A DNA stretch of 64,000 bases, from the NCBI RefSeq assembly GCF_006385555.1, contig NZ_CP041036.1:4030001-4094000 (forward strand), in the 5' to 3' direction. This DNA comes from Shewanella polaris (GTDB taxonomy: Bacteria > Pseudomonadota > Gammaproteobacteria > Enterobacterales > Shewanellaceae). The notes under the pieces are model-generated. The model saw only the letters and a program-made list of their open reading frames with translations, made no database searches and had not been told where the DNA came from. Position numbers and translations under genes: made by a program. Below, piece by piece: positions 1 to 9,638 of this stretch; within the stretch, counting starts at the first letter, position 1; each line of letters begins with the position of its first letter.

Positions 1-1
1 C

Positions 2-514
2 GATGAGCCAGCTATGTTAGGCGTGGCGTTAAACGAAGTATTTGTTCCCATTTTACGTAAGCAGTATCCAGAAATTATTGATTTTTATCTGCCGCCTGAA
101 GGTTGTTCTTATCGCATGGCAGTGATTTCAATTCGTAAGCAATATCCCGGTCATGCTAAGCGCGTAATGATGGGAGCATGGTCATTCTTACGCCAATTTA
201 TGTATACCAAATTTATCGTTGTTGTTGATGACGATGTTAATTGCCGTGATTGGCAAGATGTTATTTGGGCAATTACCACCCGCATGGATCCTATTCGCGA
301 TACCATGATGGTAGATAATACTCCGATTGATTATCTTGATTTTGCCTCACCTGTTGCCGGTTTAGGCTCTAAGATGGGTTTAGATGCCACTAACAAATGG
401 CCAGGCGAAACCACTCGCGAATGGGGAACACCTATTGTGATGGATCCCGAAGTTAAACAAAAAATTGATCAAATTTGGGATGATCTCGGCATAGACGATA
501 TTCCAACATTATAA
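2..514 (+). CDS. ubiD: UbiD, 3-octaprenyl-4-hydroxybenzoate decarboxylase (C-terminal part)
   Basis: The gene is cut by the left edge, leaving its last 170 codons. UbiD removes the carboxyl group of the prenylated 4-hydroxybenzoate ring in ubiquinone synthesis, using the prenylated FMN made by UbiX. The visible part is nearly colinear with the C-terminus of Escherichia coli UbiD: it starts [14 protein letters not shown] and continues through [12 protein letters not shown], a DDDVN segment and [20 protein letters not shown]. The C-terminus is complete. The flavin reductase gene fre follows 77 bases later on the same strand, a pairing common in Shewanella and related genera. A second ubiquinone gene, ubiA, lies at 4.3-5.2 kb on the opposite strand. 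Identity is secure; the N-terminal part cannot be judged. Confidence 0.96.
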   Translation, partial: DEPAMLGVALNEVFVPILRKQYPEIIDFYLPPEGCSYRMAVISIRKQYPGHAKRVMMGAWSFLRQFMYTKFIVVVDDDVNCRDWQDVIWAITTRMDPIRDTMMVDNTPIDYLDFASPVAGLGSKMGLDATNKWPGETTREWGTPIVMDPEVKQKIDQIWDDLGIDDIPTL

Positions 515-591
515 CCACGATGATCAAATTAGGACGCAAGTCACTATAATTAGCTCATTGATAAAAATAAAAAGGCCTTAAAGGACGTTAG

Positions 592-1290
592 ATGAAAACC
601 ATTCGTTGCCAGATTGAAAAAATCACCCCGTTTAATGACGCTGTGTATCAAGTGTTTCTTAAACCCGAAGCAGCTTTCGATTTTAAAGCCGGCCAATACT
701 TATCTGTGGTCATGGGTGAAAAAGACAAACGTCCTTTCTCTATCGCTTCAGCTCCTAATGCAGCATTGATTGAGTTACACATTGGTGCAGCGGTCAGCGA
801 AAGCTACCCTATGCAGGTTGTGGAACGTCTACAAACCTCAAAGCATATCGATATAGAAGCGCCCGCAGGTGATGCCTTTTTGCGTAGCGATAGCCACAGA
901 CCCCGTATTTTGATTGCGGGTGGCACAGGTTTCTCATACATAAAAAGTATCGTTGAAGCACAAATTGCTAATGGTGAAACCATCCACACTAAACTGTATT
1001 GGGGTTGTCGCAATGAAGACGCAATGTACTACCAAGACATCGCCAAGCAATGGCATAACGATCATTCGTGGTTAGAGTTTATTCCTGTCGTTGAACTTGC
1101 AGATAGCACTTGGAAAGGTAAACAAGCTAATTTACTAGAGCAAATTAAGCAGGATTTTGTCAGCTTAAATGGTTACGACATCTATATAGCTGGTCGTTTT
1201 GACATGGTTGGAGCTGCACGAGAGTTGTTCCGTGAACTTGGAGTAGAAGAGGACCACCTATATGGTGATGCCTTCGCATTTATTAAATAA
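592..1290 (+). CDS. fre: NAD(P)H-flavin reductase Fre
   Basis: This 232-residue cytoplasmic enzyme reduces free riboflavin, FMN or FAD with NAD(P)H and supplies reduced flavin to other enzymes. It shows the ferredoxin-reductase fold: a flavin-binding RPFSIAS motif at residues 47-53, a nucleotide-binding GGTGFSYIKSI motif near residue 110, an IAGRFDM segment and a C-terminal aromatic YGDAFAFIK. Length matches E. coli Fre (233 residues). AAAGGACG lies just ahead of the ATG. A TATAAT hexamer at 545-550 could serve as a promoter of its own, though its -35 box is weak, so cotranscription with ubiD is also possible. A strong hairpin terminator follows at 1312-1338. LuxG-type reductases look similar, but Fre is the simplest call beside ubiD. 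Confidence 0.93.
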   Translation: MKTIRCQIEKITPFNDAVYQVFLKPEAAFDFKAGQYLSVVMGEKDKRPFSIASAPNAALIELHIGAAVSESYPMQVVERLQTSKHIDIEAPAGDAFLRSDSHRPRILIAGGTGFSYIKSIVEAQIANGETIHTKLYWGCRNEDAMYYQDIAKQWHNDHSWLEFIPVVELADSTWKGKQANLLEQIKQDFVSLNGYDIYIAGRFDMVGAARELFRELGVEEDHLYGDAFAFIK

Positions 1291-1311
1291 GCTCTCTCAA
1301 TAAAAACGATT

Positions 1312-1338
1312 AAAACCGGCTATCTTGCCGGTTTTTTT
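1312..1338 (+). terminator. Rho-independent terminator after fre
   Basis: The arms AAAACCGGC and GCCGGTTTT enclose a TATCTT loop and run into seven T residues. The hairpin lies 22 bases after the fre stop codon. Confidence 0.9.
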
Positions 1339-1418
1339 ATAGGTAAATCGATTGATTGCTTTGTATTCCATGGCTCATTTCTTTAAAATTAACCCACATT
1401 TATTATTAAGGTATTCCA

Positions 1419-1997
1419 ATGAAACTCAGTCAATTAACCCAATCCATTTACGATCATTTATACCGCGACATTTTTGAGTTTCGCAACACCTTTGACCTGC
1501 CCGTTAACGATAGTGCTAGCCTAGACGATAAAGCAGACACTTTGCATACATCATTAATTATTGAAGAAATGACCGAGCTTGCAGAAGCCGACTCGCGTAT
1601 TGAACAAGCTGATGCCATTGTTGACTCAGTTTATGTGTTAATGGGCCGCTTAGTGCACTTAGGTGCAGCCCAGATAAGTGATAGTCTAGAGATCAGCTAC
1701 CTTATCGATTTATTGCTAAACGTGGCTAAAAACCGCGAAATAGACTTTATCCAATGCTGGGATGAGGTGCACTCAAGCAACATGAGTAAAGTGTGCCGAA
1801 ATCAACAAGAGTTAGATGAAACCATCGCCTTTTACGCTAAACAAGGTGTTGAAATAGTCGGTAGCACTAAAGGTGAGTTTATTATTGCCAAGTGCGCTAA
1901 AGATGTTGATATGGCAGGTAAAGTGGTACGCCAAGGCAAAGTCTTAAAATCCGTTTACTATCGCCCTGCAGACTTAACCACGTTAGTGCGAGATTAA
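1419..1997 (+). CDS. MazG-like/PRA-PH-type nucleotide pyrophosphohydrolase
   Basis: This 192-residue cytoplasmic protein has an N-terminal all-alpha NTP pyrophosphatase domain. The acidic metal-binding pattern of that superfamily is visible: E49-E50-x2-E53 followed by a DAIVD segment (D65, D69). Members hydrolyse the alpha-beta bond of (deoxy)nucleotides, for example in house-cleaning or histidine synthesis. The first ~120 residues are helical. The C-terminal 60 residues (from about GVEIVGSTKGEF) look like a small beta domain ending in a KSVYYRPADL segment, which I recognise only as part of the same phage and bacterial family. The gene stands alone, after the fre terminator and before a shared convergent terminator. 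The substrate cannot be read from sequence. It is not HisE, since no other his gene is nearby. Confidence 0.75.
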   Translation: MKLSQLTQSIYDHLYRDIFEFRNTFDLPVNDSASLDDKADTLHTSLIIEEMTELAEADSRIEQADAIVDSVYVLMGRLVHLGAAQISDSLEISYLIDLLLNVAKNREIDFIQCWDEVHSSNMSKVCRNQQELDETIAFYAKQGVEIVGSTKGEFIIAKCAKDVDMAGKVVRQGKVLKSVYYRPADLTTLVRD

Positions 1998-2046
1998 TCA
2001 GTAAATCAGCTACTCGATTTTTACTTAGTAGTACTGGTTTACTCAT

Positions 2047-2078
2047 AAAAAAATGCGCTTTCATTAGCGCATTTTTTT
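2047..2078. terminator. Bidirectional terminator between convergent genes
   Basis: AAAAAAATGCGC and GCGCATTTTTTT form a hairpin around an 8-base loop. A and T runs on the two flanks allow it to end both the plus-strand pyrophosphohydrolase gene and the minus-strand membrane protein gene. Confidence 0.9.
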
Positions 2079-2092
2079 ATGACTGCTTTCAG

Positions 2093-3112
2093 TTATTCAA
2101 CCACCGAAATTTTGCTATTGTTCAGCGCCTGAATTAACCGCTGCGGTTCATCCACACTCAAATGAATCACTTTCATGGGTTCCGGTAACTGGCCCATACC
2201 ACCATGATAAATGACCGGACGATTTAGCGTAATAGTGACATTACTCTGCCCACGACCAATAATAATGGTTTCTGGTTCATCTTTATTTAATTCAGCTGAT
2301 TCTTGATTATCAACACTGGCAATATCCGCAATGTTCACGACCATAAATCCCCACAATGAATTATTGATCACTAAGTTATCTCTGATTAAATACAAAGAGT
2401 AATAACGTGATAACCGATGATTAGCCACAATAGACATCAAGGTATAGGCAATAATGCTCGAGACAATAATTGCCAACCACTCGCTCCATGAGACCAATAA
2501 TAAATAACTGCTACAAGATGCGGTGATACAACCTATTAGCATTAGCCATACATGCCAGCGCGTTGCACTATTGAGATTGATATTAGCGATGGCCGCCGGA
2601 TGATGACGTGAAAACCAAGGGATTGAATAAAACCAGTTGGTCGCTTCACTGGCCAGAATAAGTGCGATAGTTAAACTTTTTTCATCGCCATCCCGATACG
2701 TTTCTACCGCACCAACTCTAGGATCGCCCTTAAGCTTTCGCACCTTAATCAAGCCACGAACAACACTCACCACCAAGTACAATTCAATAACCAGCAACAC
2801 TGCAATAATCGGATATCGTAACCATGCAACAAACTCAAAATAGTGCGCGACTTCGGCAGGGAAACTTAACCGAGCAACCAGGCTGCTTAAACTGAAAACG
2901 ATAATCAATTTCCACAGTTTCTGGGCGCCCATTTTGATAATACAATACCAGTAGCTCAGAGGCAGTAACAAAAAATACACTACACAAATAAGGTATAACG
3001 ACCACTTATCAGCATCGCTCGTTAACGACTCAGGCGTACACTGAACACCGATAACAAAACTGAATATCATTAAGACTAAAAAGACTAACCGATATTTAAC
3101 TGTTGCTCTCAT
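2093..3112 (-). CDS. Hypothetical multi-pass membrane protein
   Basis: I do not recognise the family of this 339-residue protein. It has hydrophobic segments near residues 9-25, 38-58, 68-84 and 95-118, then a charged stretch rich in K, R, D and E (about 120-150). Two more membrane segments follow near 190-230 (CITASCSSYLLLVSWSEWLA and the next helix). The last ~100 residues are soluble and look like a beta-rich, PH-like domain (NLVINNSLWGFMVVNIADIASV ... ITLNRPVIYHG), similar in style to bacterial PH-domain membrane proteins. An AAGGAAGAG ribosome site precedes the ATG. The gene is monocistronic, with the shared terminator at 2047-2078. Inner-membrane location is inferred; function is unknown. 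Confidence 0.8.
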   Translation of the reverse strand: MRATVKYRLVFLVLMIFSFVIGVQCTPESLTSDADKWSLYLICVVYFLLLPLSYWYCIIKMGAQKLWKLIIVFSLSSLVARLSFPAEVAHYFEFVAWLRYPIIAVLLVIELYLVVSVVRGLIKVRKLKGDPRVGAVETYRDGDEKSLTIALILASEATNWFYSIPWFSRHHPAAIANINLNSATRWHVWLMLIGCITASCSSYLLLVSWSEWLAIIVSSIIAYTLMSIVANHRLSRYYSLYLIRDNLVINNSLWGFMVVNIADIASVDNQESAELNKDEPETIIIGRGQSNVTITLNRPVIYHGGMGQLPEPMKVIHLSVDEPQRLIQALNNSKISVVE

Positions 3113-3343
3113 TCAATACTCTTCCTTGGGTAATCTCTATTCAATTATTGACGCGCTGTAGAAATGGATGTGGGGGCAGATAAAAATAAAACAAGTTATT
3201 AACATATCAGCAAAAATACGTCTTATGGAAATTGATTAGCTCAAAAGTTGTTACAGGAAATGATTGATATAGCTTTATCACGCAACACGACAAAGAGTTG
3301 CACTATAATTAAGCGACTTTATAGGGCTAATAGGTGATTTGAG

Positions 3344-4261
3344 TTAAATACTGCGTTTAAACAACCAAGTTAAACCATGAATTGCAGTAGTTGGGAAAGC
3401 CATCGAATGATCGGCCTCTGGGATCACCAGCAGCTTGAGTTGTAAAGCGCCGGTTTTAGCAGATGGATGAGATTGAAGTATTTGATAAAAAGCTTGAGCG
3501 TCTGCCACCATATGATGATTATCATTAGTATGAGGTGGCTTTTCTAATTCGCCAATACCAATAAAAACCTTGGCAGATATTGCTGGTGTGTGACTAAAAC
3601 GCTGAGAAAACTGCTGCAACAATTGCTTATTATCGAACCACAGAGATGGGCTACCCAATACATAATAATCAAATAGCCTTGGTCGTTCTAACAATATATA
3701 TGCACCCAGCAAGCCGCCTAACGAATTTCCCATAAAAGTATCATATTGCTTATTTACCCGAAAATTCGTTTCAACAAAGGGCATAACAATATTACTGATA
3801 AAGCTAACATGTCGTTTAGCCTCACCCGTCGGTAATGTCCAACTCGGATCGTGACTTGGAGTGAAATCTCTAATCCGACTCGCAGAGCCTTTACTTGGCT
3901 TTTGATAGCCAATAGCGACTAAAATAGCTTGTTGCATTATGTTGCTGTTCATCAGAAATCGCGTTGCACCAGACACCACTTGCAAACTGTACATGCTATC
4001 AGTCATGTATATCACTGGATATTGATGTGAACTACTTTGCTGGTATTTTTTGGGGAGTTTGATCATCACTTGATAGTCACGATCGCCATCTTTGAGTATA
4101 AATTGACGGGTACGAGGAATGTTGACAACCGCAGCTGTAGAATACACATCGACAGTGCTGCTTGGTAAACTAGCTATTACAGCATCATGGTTAGCTGACA
4201 CATTGGTTATGGGGAACCAACAACATATTATCGCGCAGCACAACCAATAAGTTGTTTTCAT
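3344..4261 (-). CDS. Secreted alpha/beta-hydrolase esterase (esterase D/IroE-like)
   Basis: The chosen ATG at 4261 is preceded by an AGGGA ribosome site and gives a 305-residue precursor with a typical signal peptide (MKTTYWLCCAIICC ... NVSA, cleavage near residue 23). The mature protein has the fold of the putative-esterase family, which includes enterochelin esterases, IroE and S-formylglutathione hydrolase: PVIYMTDS strand, nucleophile elbow GNSLG with Ser180, LGSPSLW after it, and a late EADHSMAF carrying the catalytic His. It most likely hydrolyses esters in the periplasm, but the substrate is unknown and no siderophore gene lies nearby. The gene is 33 bases downstream of ubiA on the same strand and may be cotranscribed with it. 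Confidence 0.8.
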   Translation of the reverse strand: MKTTYWLCCAIICCWFPITNVSANHDAVIASLPSSTVDVYSTAAVVNIPRTRQFILKDGDRDYQVMIKLPKKYQQSSSHQYPVIYMTDSMYSLQVVSGATRFLMNSNIMQQAILVAIGYQKPSKGSASRIRDFTPSHDPSWTLPTGEAKRHVSFISNIVMPFVETNFRVNKQYDTFMGNSLGGLLGAYILLERPRLFDYYVLGSPSLWFDNKQLLQQFSQRFSHTPAISAKVFIGIGELEKPPHTNDNHHMVADAQAFYQILQSHPSAKTGALQLKLLVIPEADHSMAFPTTAIHGLTWLFKRSI

Positions 4262-4294
4262 GCATCCCTGCCCTATGGTAATAAACCACAAACG

Positions 4295-5155
4295 TTAAAT
4301 CATATAATCCAGTGCGAGTGCGATAAACAGTATCATCCCTGCCCAGTTATTATTTAAAAAGGCTTTAAAGCATGGGGCACGTTCATGATGGAAAATTAAT
4401 CGTTGCTGATACATCGCAAACCCGATAAAGCTGATAATACCCAAGCCATAAATAACCCCTCGATCGGCCAGCAGCCCAGCCATCACAAAACACCCTAACG
4501 CAGCAAGTTGAAATAGGCCGATAATCTGTCGGTCAAAGCGGCCAAATAAGATAGCGGTTGATTTAATGCCAACTTTTAAGTCATCGTCACGATCGACTAT
4601 GGCATACATGGTGTCGTACGCTACCGTCCAACACCAATTAGCCATAAATAACCACCAAGCTTCAACTGGCACTTCACCAAGTTGAGCAGCATAGGCCATC
4701 GGAATTGACCAACTCCACACAATACCCAAAAACATTTGTGGCATGTTGGTCACCCGTTTCATAAACGGGTACATCACAGTTAATACTATCCCGACTACAG
4801 ATAACTGCACCACGAGAGGATTAAGCCATAACACTAAACTAAAAGCAGCCAACCCTAAAAGAGTAAATAGAGTCAGTGCCTCTTTAACAGACACTTCACC
4901 CGACACCAACGGTCGCATACTCGTACGCTCGACATGAGCATCTAATTTACGGTCAGCAAAGTCATTAATTATGCAGCCATTAGCCCGCATAATAATCACT
5001 CCCACGATGAAAATGAGTAACACCTTGATATCAGGCATACCATGAGCGGCTAACACCAATGCCATTAAACAAGGCCATAACAGAAGTAAGGTGCCAATGG
5101 GTCTGTCAATCCGCATTAATCGTGCATATGCACGCAACTTATCTTGCAATGACAT
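4295..5155 (-). CDS. ubiA: 4-hydroxybenzoate octaprenyltransferase UbiA
   Basis: UbiA is the inner-membrane prenyltransferase that joins the octaprenyl chain to 4-hydroxybenzoate, upstream of the UbiD step. Both magnesium-diphosphate motifs are visible: NDFADRKLD at residues 64-72 and [12 protein letters not shown] at 181-192, amid about eight hydrophobic helices. I chose the ATG at 5155 ([21 protein letters not shown], 286 residues) because it aligns with the start of E. coli UbiA and has GGAG upstream. An in-frame ATG nine codons earlier lacks a ribosome site. The gene begins just beyond the uvrD stop codon on the same strand. Its co-location with ubiD here is usual for Shewanella-like genomes, although the two genes face opposite directions. 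Confidence 0.95.
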   Translation of the reverse strand: MSLQDKLRAYARLMRIDRPIGTLLLLWPCLMALVLAAHGMPDIKVLLIFIVGVIIMRANGCIINDFADRKLDAHVERTSMRPLVSGEVSVKEALTLFTLLGLAAFSLVLWLNPLVVQLSVVGIVLTVMYPFMKRVTNMPQMFLGIVWSWSIPMAYAAQLGEVPVEAWWLFMANWCWTVAYDTMYAIVDRDDDLKVGIKSTAILFGRFDRQIIGLFQLAALGCFVMAGLLADRGVIYGLGIISFIGFAMYQQRLIFHHERAPCFKAFLNNNWAGMILFIALALDYMI

Positions 5156-5192
5156 TGGTGTCGTATCTCCATGATTTAGCAAGTTATACAGA

Positions 5193-7376
5193 TTAACAGT
5201 GCTCTAATTTTGCTAACGACACCAACAACCATTTGCAGCCAAAATCGACAAAATCAACCTGCACACGGCCTTTTTCACCAGAGCCTTCAAAGTTAATCAC
5301 CTTGCCTTCACCAAACTTAAAATGCTTCACTTTAGAGCCAACTCTATAACCAGTATCATTAAAACCATTCGGCTTGGTAGTGACCGTCGCAGGACGAGCA
5401 GCAAAGCGTTTGCTGATCGATGGCTTCACCTGAGCACGTATGCGAATTTGTTCAACGAATTTTTCAGGAATTTCGTTAATAAATCGTGATGGGCTAGCAT
5501 AATCTTCACGGCCATAAATACGACGGGACTCAGCATAACTGATGTACAGTTTCTGCATTGCACGGGTCATTCCGACATAACATAAACGACGCTCTTCATC
5601 TAAACGATCGCCTTCATCTAGTGCCATCTTGCTCGGGAATAATCCTTCCTCAACACCCGCCATAAACACCATTGGAAACTCAAGTCCTTTGGCCGAATGT
5701 AACGTCATCAATTGCACAGCATCGGTAAAGGCATCAGCCTGACCTTCGCCAGCTTCTAATGCTGCATGAGATAAAAAGGCATTAAGCTCGCCCATGTCTT
5801 CAAGTTCTTCAGGCATTTCGAAACTGCGCGCTGCAGTGACTAACTCATTTAAGTTTTCAATTCGCGCTTGGGCTTTTTCGCCCTTTTCAGCCTCGTACAT
5901 GGTACGCAAACCTGAACGGTCAATCACATCATCAGCCATCCGATACAACAACATATCTGCAGTATCAGTACGCATCGAGATAATCAGTTCCATAAAGCCA
6001 TTGATGGCATTAGCTGCACGCCCAGCTAGTACTTTTTCTTCAACTAAATGCACACAGGCTTGCCAAAGTGTTAGCTGTTGCTGTCTGGCTGTTGAGCGCA
6101 CAATATCTAAAGTGCGATCACCAATACCACGAGCTGGGGTATTCACCACACGTTCGAATGCGGCATCATCATCTTTATTATTGATAAGACGCATATAGCC
6201 CATTGCATCTTTAATTTCTTGACGCTCGAAGAAGCGCAGACCACCGTAAATACGGTAAGCTAACCCTTTGTGTAAAAAGGCTTCTTCTAATACTCGCGAT
6301 TGCGCATTTGAACGATATAAAATCGCGCACTCGCTCAAACTACCGCCTTTTTCCTGCCAATCGCTAATGCGACCCACAATGAACTTGGCTTCGTCCGTCT
6401 CATTAAAGGCGCAATAAACAGAAATGGGCTCGCCATCTTTGTCTTCAGTCCATAACTCTTTGCCCAAGCGATCTGGGTTATTAGAAATCACAGCGTTAGA
6501 GGCATTCAAAATATTCGCCGTTGAACGGTAATTTTGTTCTAAACGAATCGTTGTTGCACCGTCAAAATCTTTTAAGAAACGATGGAGGTTTTCAATTTGC
6601 GCACCACGCCAGCCATAAATGGATTGATCGTCATCACCGACAATCATCACATTAGCCGTTTTGCCCGCTAACACACGGATCCACGCATATTGTATCGCGT
6701 TAGTATCTTGAAACTCGTCTACTAAAATATGACGAAAACGCTCTTGATAATGTGCCAATAAATGCGGTTTATTCAACCATAACTCATGCGCACGTAATAG
6801 GATTTCAGCAAAATCGACCAAACCTGCACGATCACAAGATTCTTGGTAGATTTTATAAATATTCAGTAAGTTTTGCTCAATCGGAAACCCGCCTGCATCG
6901 ATATGCTTAGGGCGAAGACCTTGATCTTTCTTACCATTGATATAACCCTGAGCTTGACGCGGAGGATACTGCTTCTCATCTAAATTAAGGCTTTTTAGAA
7001 TACGTTTTAACAAACGCAACTGATCGTCAGAATCGATAATCTGGAAGCTTTGCGGTAAATTGGCATCTTGATAATGAGTGCGTAATAACCGATGGGCTAA
7101 ACCGTGGAAGGTACCAATCCACATGCGTCCCATGTTAGTACCCACGACCTTTTCCACCCGTTCACGCATTTCTGCCGCGGCTTTATTGGTAAAGGTGACT
7201 GCCAAAATAGAATATGGACTTTGTTGTTCAACTTGCATTAACCACGCTATACGGTGGGTTAATACTCGGGTTTTACCACTGCCGGCACCCGCTAACACCA
7301 ACATATTTGAAAGTGGTGCGCCAACTGCCTCACGCTGCTTATCGTTTAGGCCGTCTAATAATGATGATACGTCCAT
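5193..7376 (-). CDS. uvrD: DNA helicase II UvrD
   Basis: This SF1A 3'-5' helicase, 727 residues, removes UvrC and the damaged strand in nucleotide excision repair and unwinds DNA in mismatch repair. Walker A GAGSGKT is at residues 30-36. [36 protein letters not shown] and [11 protein letters not shown] follow in the standard order. The C-terminal Tudor-like domain ([14 protein letters not shown]) that contacts RNA polymerase is present. The start at 7376 ([18 protein letters not shown]) matches E. coli UvrD and is set by a GGGAGG ribosome site; an upstream in-frame ATG would add nine residues that do not fit. A TATAAT-like -10 box is readable on the minus strand at 7402-7407. I found no clear LexA box (CTGT-N8-ACAG) in the upstream region. 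Confidence 0.97.
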   Translation of the reverse strand: MDVSSLLDGLNDKQREAVGAPLSNMLVLAGAGSGKTRVLTHRIAWLMQVEQQSPYSILAVTFTNKAAAEMRERVEKVVGTNMGRMWIGTFHGLAHRLLRTHYQDANLPQSFQIIDSDDQLRLLKRILKSLNLDEKQYPPRQAQGYINGKKDQGLRPKHIDAGGFPIEQNLLNIYKIYQESCDRAGLVDFAEILLRAHELWLNKPHLLAHYQERFRHILVDEFQDTNAIQYAWIRVLAGKTANVMIVGDDDQSIYGWRGAQIENLHRFLKDFDGATTIRLEQNYRSTANILNASNAVISNNPDRLGKELWTEDKDGEPISVYCAFNETDEAKFIVGRISDWQEKGGSLSECAILYRSNAQSRVLEEAFLHKGLAYRIYGGLRFFERQEIKDAMGYMRLINNKDDDAAFERVVNTPARGIGDRTLDIVRSTARQQQLTLWQACVHLVEEKVLAGRAANAINGFMELIISMRTDTADMLLYRMADDVIDRSGLRTMYEAEKGEKAQARIENLNELVTAARSFEMPEELEDMGELNAFLSHAALEAGEGQADAFTDAVQLMTLHSAKGLEFPMVFMAGVEEGLFPSKMALDEGDRLDEERRLCYVGMTRAMQKLYISYAESRRIYGREDYASPSRFINEIPEKFVEQIRIRAQVKPSISKRFAARPATVTTKPNGFNDTGYRVGSKVKHFKFGEGKVINFEGSGEKGRVQVDFVDFGCKWLLVSLAKLEHC

Positions 7377-7729
7377 TTTTCCTCCCAGAAATCTGCATTG
7401 CATTATATATCAAATAGCGAGGGTCTGTTTACCTTTCGTGGGCCGATATGGTTCTAAATAAACACTTATTAATCATGGTGCAATATGTGACACCTGGTAT
7501 TTTAAGAATATATCATGCAACTTTTAGCCATATTCCATACAATAAAGAGCAAAACAAGTTTAATTGAGATCCTTGCTAGGTTTACCGTATACGTTTGCTG
7601 AGAGGTAGAGGGGTTCGCTAGAATAACAACAGCATATTTTGAATGTCTTAGTGGCCCTATCAGCCTAAATTGACAAAGATACGCATGAAAATTACTATAC
7701 AAATTAAGATAGTTACTTAGGTTGTCATA
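7377..7729. other. Intergenic region between divergent uvrD and LysR genes
   Basis: These 353 bases hold the two divergent promoters. The uvrD ribosome site (GGGAGG on the minus strand, 7381-7386) and a probable -10 box (7402-7407) are visible. I see no convincing gene; the short open frames here lack ribosome sites and family resemblance. I recognised no clear LysR-type T-N11-A operator. Confidence 0.6.
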
Positions 7730-8602
7730 TTGAATATCAAAGATTTAGAGCTGTTTATTGCCGTAGCAAAACTAGGCAGCTTCTCCAAAGCGGCTAAATC
7801 ACTTGATACCCGCCGAGCACTAGTAAGTCGCCGCATTGCAGATTTAGAAAAACAGCTCGGCGCACCGCTGTTTACCCGTACGACCCGAGTAATGAAATTA
7901 ACCACTTCTGGCCAACGTTACCTTAGCCAAATAACACCGTTAGTTAACCAACTCAAACATGCTGGAGACGTATTTAAACATCGTCACGACGATGTACAAG
8001 GTAAGTTAAGAATAGGCTTACAACCCTTTGTTGATAAGCTGATGGATAAACACATTGCCAATTTTATTCATGCTTACCCACAAGTACAGTTAGAAGTGTT
8101 TATTGTGCCGGGGCAAATTCAAGATCTAAAACGTTTAGATTTAGATTTCATGCTCAATGTCGGTGAGGTCAGTAAAGGGAATATCCATAGCCAAAAGCTG
8201 ATGACCTTTGAACGAAAATTGTATGCTAGTACACTTTATCTTGAAAATTCATCGGTTATTGAAACCATTGATGATTTACATTATCACTCACTTTTGGGCT
8301 ATCGGTCTGCAGAAGGTATATTAGAAGATAACTGGATATTTCAACATACAGAAATCAGCGCAAATCATAAAGTCATTTGCAGTGATTACAACTCTTTGTA
8401 CCACTTTTGTTTAGGCGGTGCTGGGATTACGTTATTGCCTCAAGTCATTGCAATCGCGGCTGTTGAAAACCAACAATTAATCAATGTATTACCCGAACTA
8501 AGTGCCGGATTCAAAGATATTAATATCATTTATCCTAAAGACCACATCATATCGGCGGCGACTAAAGCATTTATTGAACACTTAACCCAAATGGTTAAGT
8601 AA
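7730..8602 (+). CDS. LysR-family transcriptional regulator
   Basis: This 290-residue regulator begins with a TTG codon (MNIKDLELFIAVAKLGSFSKAAKSL). The N-terminal winged helix-turn-helix (about residues 1-60) ends in the family hallmark RRIADLEKQLGAPLFTRTTR. The remainder is a LysR substrate-binding domain (about 88-285, starting VQGKLRIGL). The TTG start is supported by alignment with LysR N-termini; no better ATG exists. A change from the usual TQPAVS to TRRALVSRR in the recognition helix is mild. It is transcribed divergently from uvrD, which is not a usual LysR target, so its regulon cannot be guessed from context. It ends facing the SPFH operon with a shared hairpin between. Confidence 0.9.
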   Translation: MNIKDLELFIAVAKLGSFSKAAKSLDTRRALVSRRIADLEKQLGAPLFTRTTRVMKLTTSGQRYLSQITPLVNQLKHAGDVFKHRHDDVQGKLRIGLQPFVDKLMDKHIANFIHAYPQVQLEVFIVPGQIQDLKRLDLDFMLNVGEVSKGNIHSQKLMTFERKLYASTLYLENSSVIETIDDLHYHSLLGYRSAEGILEDNWIFQHTEISANHKVICSDYNSLYHFCLGGAGITLLPQVIAIAAVENQQLINVLPELSAGFKDINIIYPKDHIISAATKAFIEHLTQMVK

Positions 8603-8631
8603 CCTGAACTCGGGATAAGTAAGTAACATTT

Positions 8632-8650
8632 AGGCCAGCAATGCTGGCCT
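8632..8650. terminator. Hairpin between convergent LysR and SPFH genes
   Basis: AGGCCAG and CTGGCCT pair around CAATG. The T-run on the plus strand is weak (ATTTAAT), so termination strength is uncertain. Confidence 0.55.
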
Positions 8651-8699
8651 ATTTAATGATTAACCTCAACCCAGAAAAACAGGTTGGATAAAAGTCGAT

Positions 8700-9638
8700 T
8701 TATTTCTTATCGTCTTTTAAACCAATGCTGTCCATCCAATATTCAAAATTAACTAAATTACCAGGTAACACAATACGACTATCAGGTTTGCTTAAACCAT
8801 CTAACTGCTTCATGTATTGTTCACCAAGTTGCATCCGCAGAGCACTTTGTCCACCTTCTGACGAAATAACCACAGCCAATCGTTCTATTGATTCAGATGT
8901 CGCTTTAGCTATCGTTAGAATTTCCTGAGCCTTACCTTCGGCCTCATTAATACGACGCTGCATTTCACCTTCAGAACGATTGATGGTTTCCGCCATGACA
9001 CCTTCTGAACGGTTAATTTTACTTTGTTTATCACCTTCACTTTTGGCTAATAATGCCCGACGTTCACGTTCGGCATTAACCTGCATTTCCATGGCGTTTT
9101 TAACCGTTTCAGGAGGGGTGATGTTTTTAATTTCGTAGCGGTGAACCCTAATACCCCACATTGAACCCGCTTCATCAAGCACCTCAACCACTTTGGCCGA
9201 AATTAAATCACGCTCTTCAAAAGTACGGTCAAGGTCTAACGTGCCAATCACTGAACGAGTGGTAGTTTGCGCCAATTGAATGGCTGCATAACGGTAATCC
9301 GTTATGCCATAACTGGCTTTTACTGGATCGGTTACCGAAATATAAATCACGCCATCAACTTCGACATTCACTTCATCACTTGAAAAACACTCTTGCGGTG
9401 GCACATCGATAGTTTCTTCTTTTAAGTCATGAATATAAGCGACTTTATCAACAAAAGGGATCAGCGCATGAAAGCCAGCATCTAAGGTATTGTGATATTT
9501 GCCTAACCGTTCAACGATATAAGCAGACTTAGTTGGAACGAGGCGAATAGACTGAAATAATTTGAGCACAAAAATGGCAAAAATAGCGCCCCAAATAACC
9601 ATAACAATAAAATCAGTATCAATTCCGTTAATCAACAT
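8700..9638 (-). CDS. SPFH/Band 7 membrane protein (paraslipin), distal copy
   Basis: This 312-residue protein has one N-terminal membrane segment (about residues 9-28), a Band 7/SPFH domain (YIVERLGKYHNTLDAGFHALIPFVDKV, then PPQECFSSDEVNVEVDGVI) and an alanine/glutamate-rich coiled-coil tail (about 180-250: NAERERRALLAKSEGDKQS and repeated RSEG units). Such stomatin-like proteins oligomerise as membrane scaffolds and often associate with proteases or NfeD partners. Its ATG shares an A with the TAA of the preceding SPFH gene (TAATG), a sign of translational coupling. With the upstream NfeD gene it forms a three-gene microdomain operon. Two non-identical SPFH copies in tandem suggest a hetero-oligomer, though this is inference. 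Confidence 0.92.
   Translation of the reverse strand: MLINGIDTDFIVMVIWGAIFAIFVLKLFQSIRLVPTKSAYIVERLGKYHNTLDAGFHALIPFVDKVAYIHDLKEETIDVPPQECFSSDEVNVEVDGVIYISVTDPVKASYGITDYRYAAIQLAQTTTRSVIGTLDLDRTFEERDLISAKVVEVLDEAGSMWGIRVHRYEIKNITPPETVKNAMEMQVNAERERRALLAKSEGDKQSKINRSEGVMAETINRSEGEMQRRINEAEGKAQEILTIAKATSESIERLAVVISSEGGQSALRMQLGEQYMKQLDGLSKPDSRIVLPGNLVNFEYWMDSIGLKDDKK

Noticed and set aside
3304..3309. TATAAT hexamer on the plus strand near 3304
   Set aside because: No plus-strand gene follows, and no matching -35 box is at the right distance.
7377..7500. Search for a LexA box before uvrD
   Set aside because: CTGTTTACCTTTCGTG has only one half of CTGT-N8-ACAG; not a credible site.
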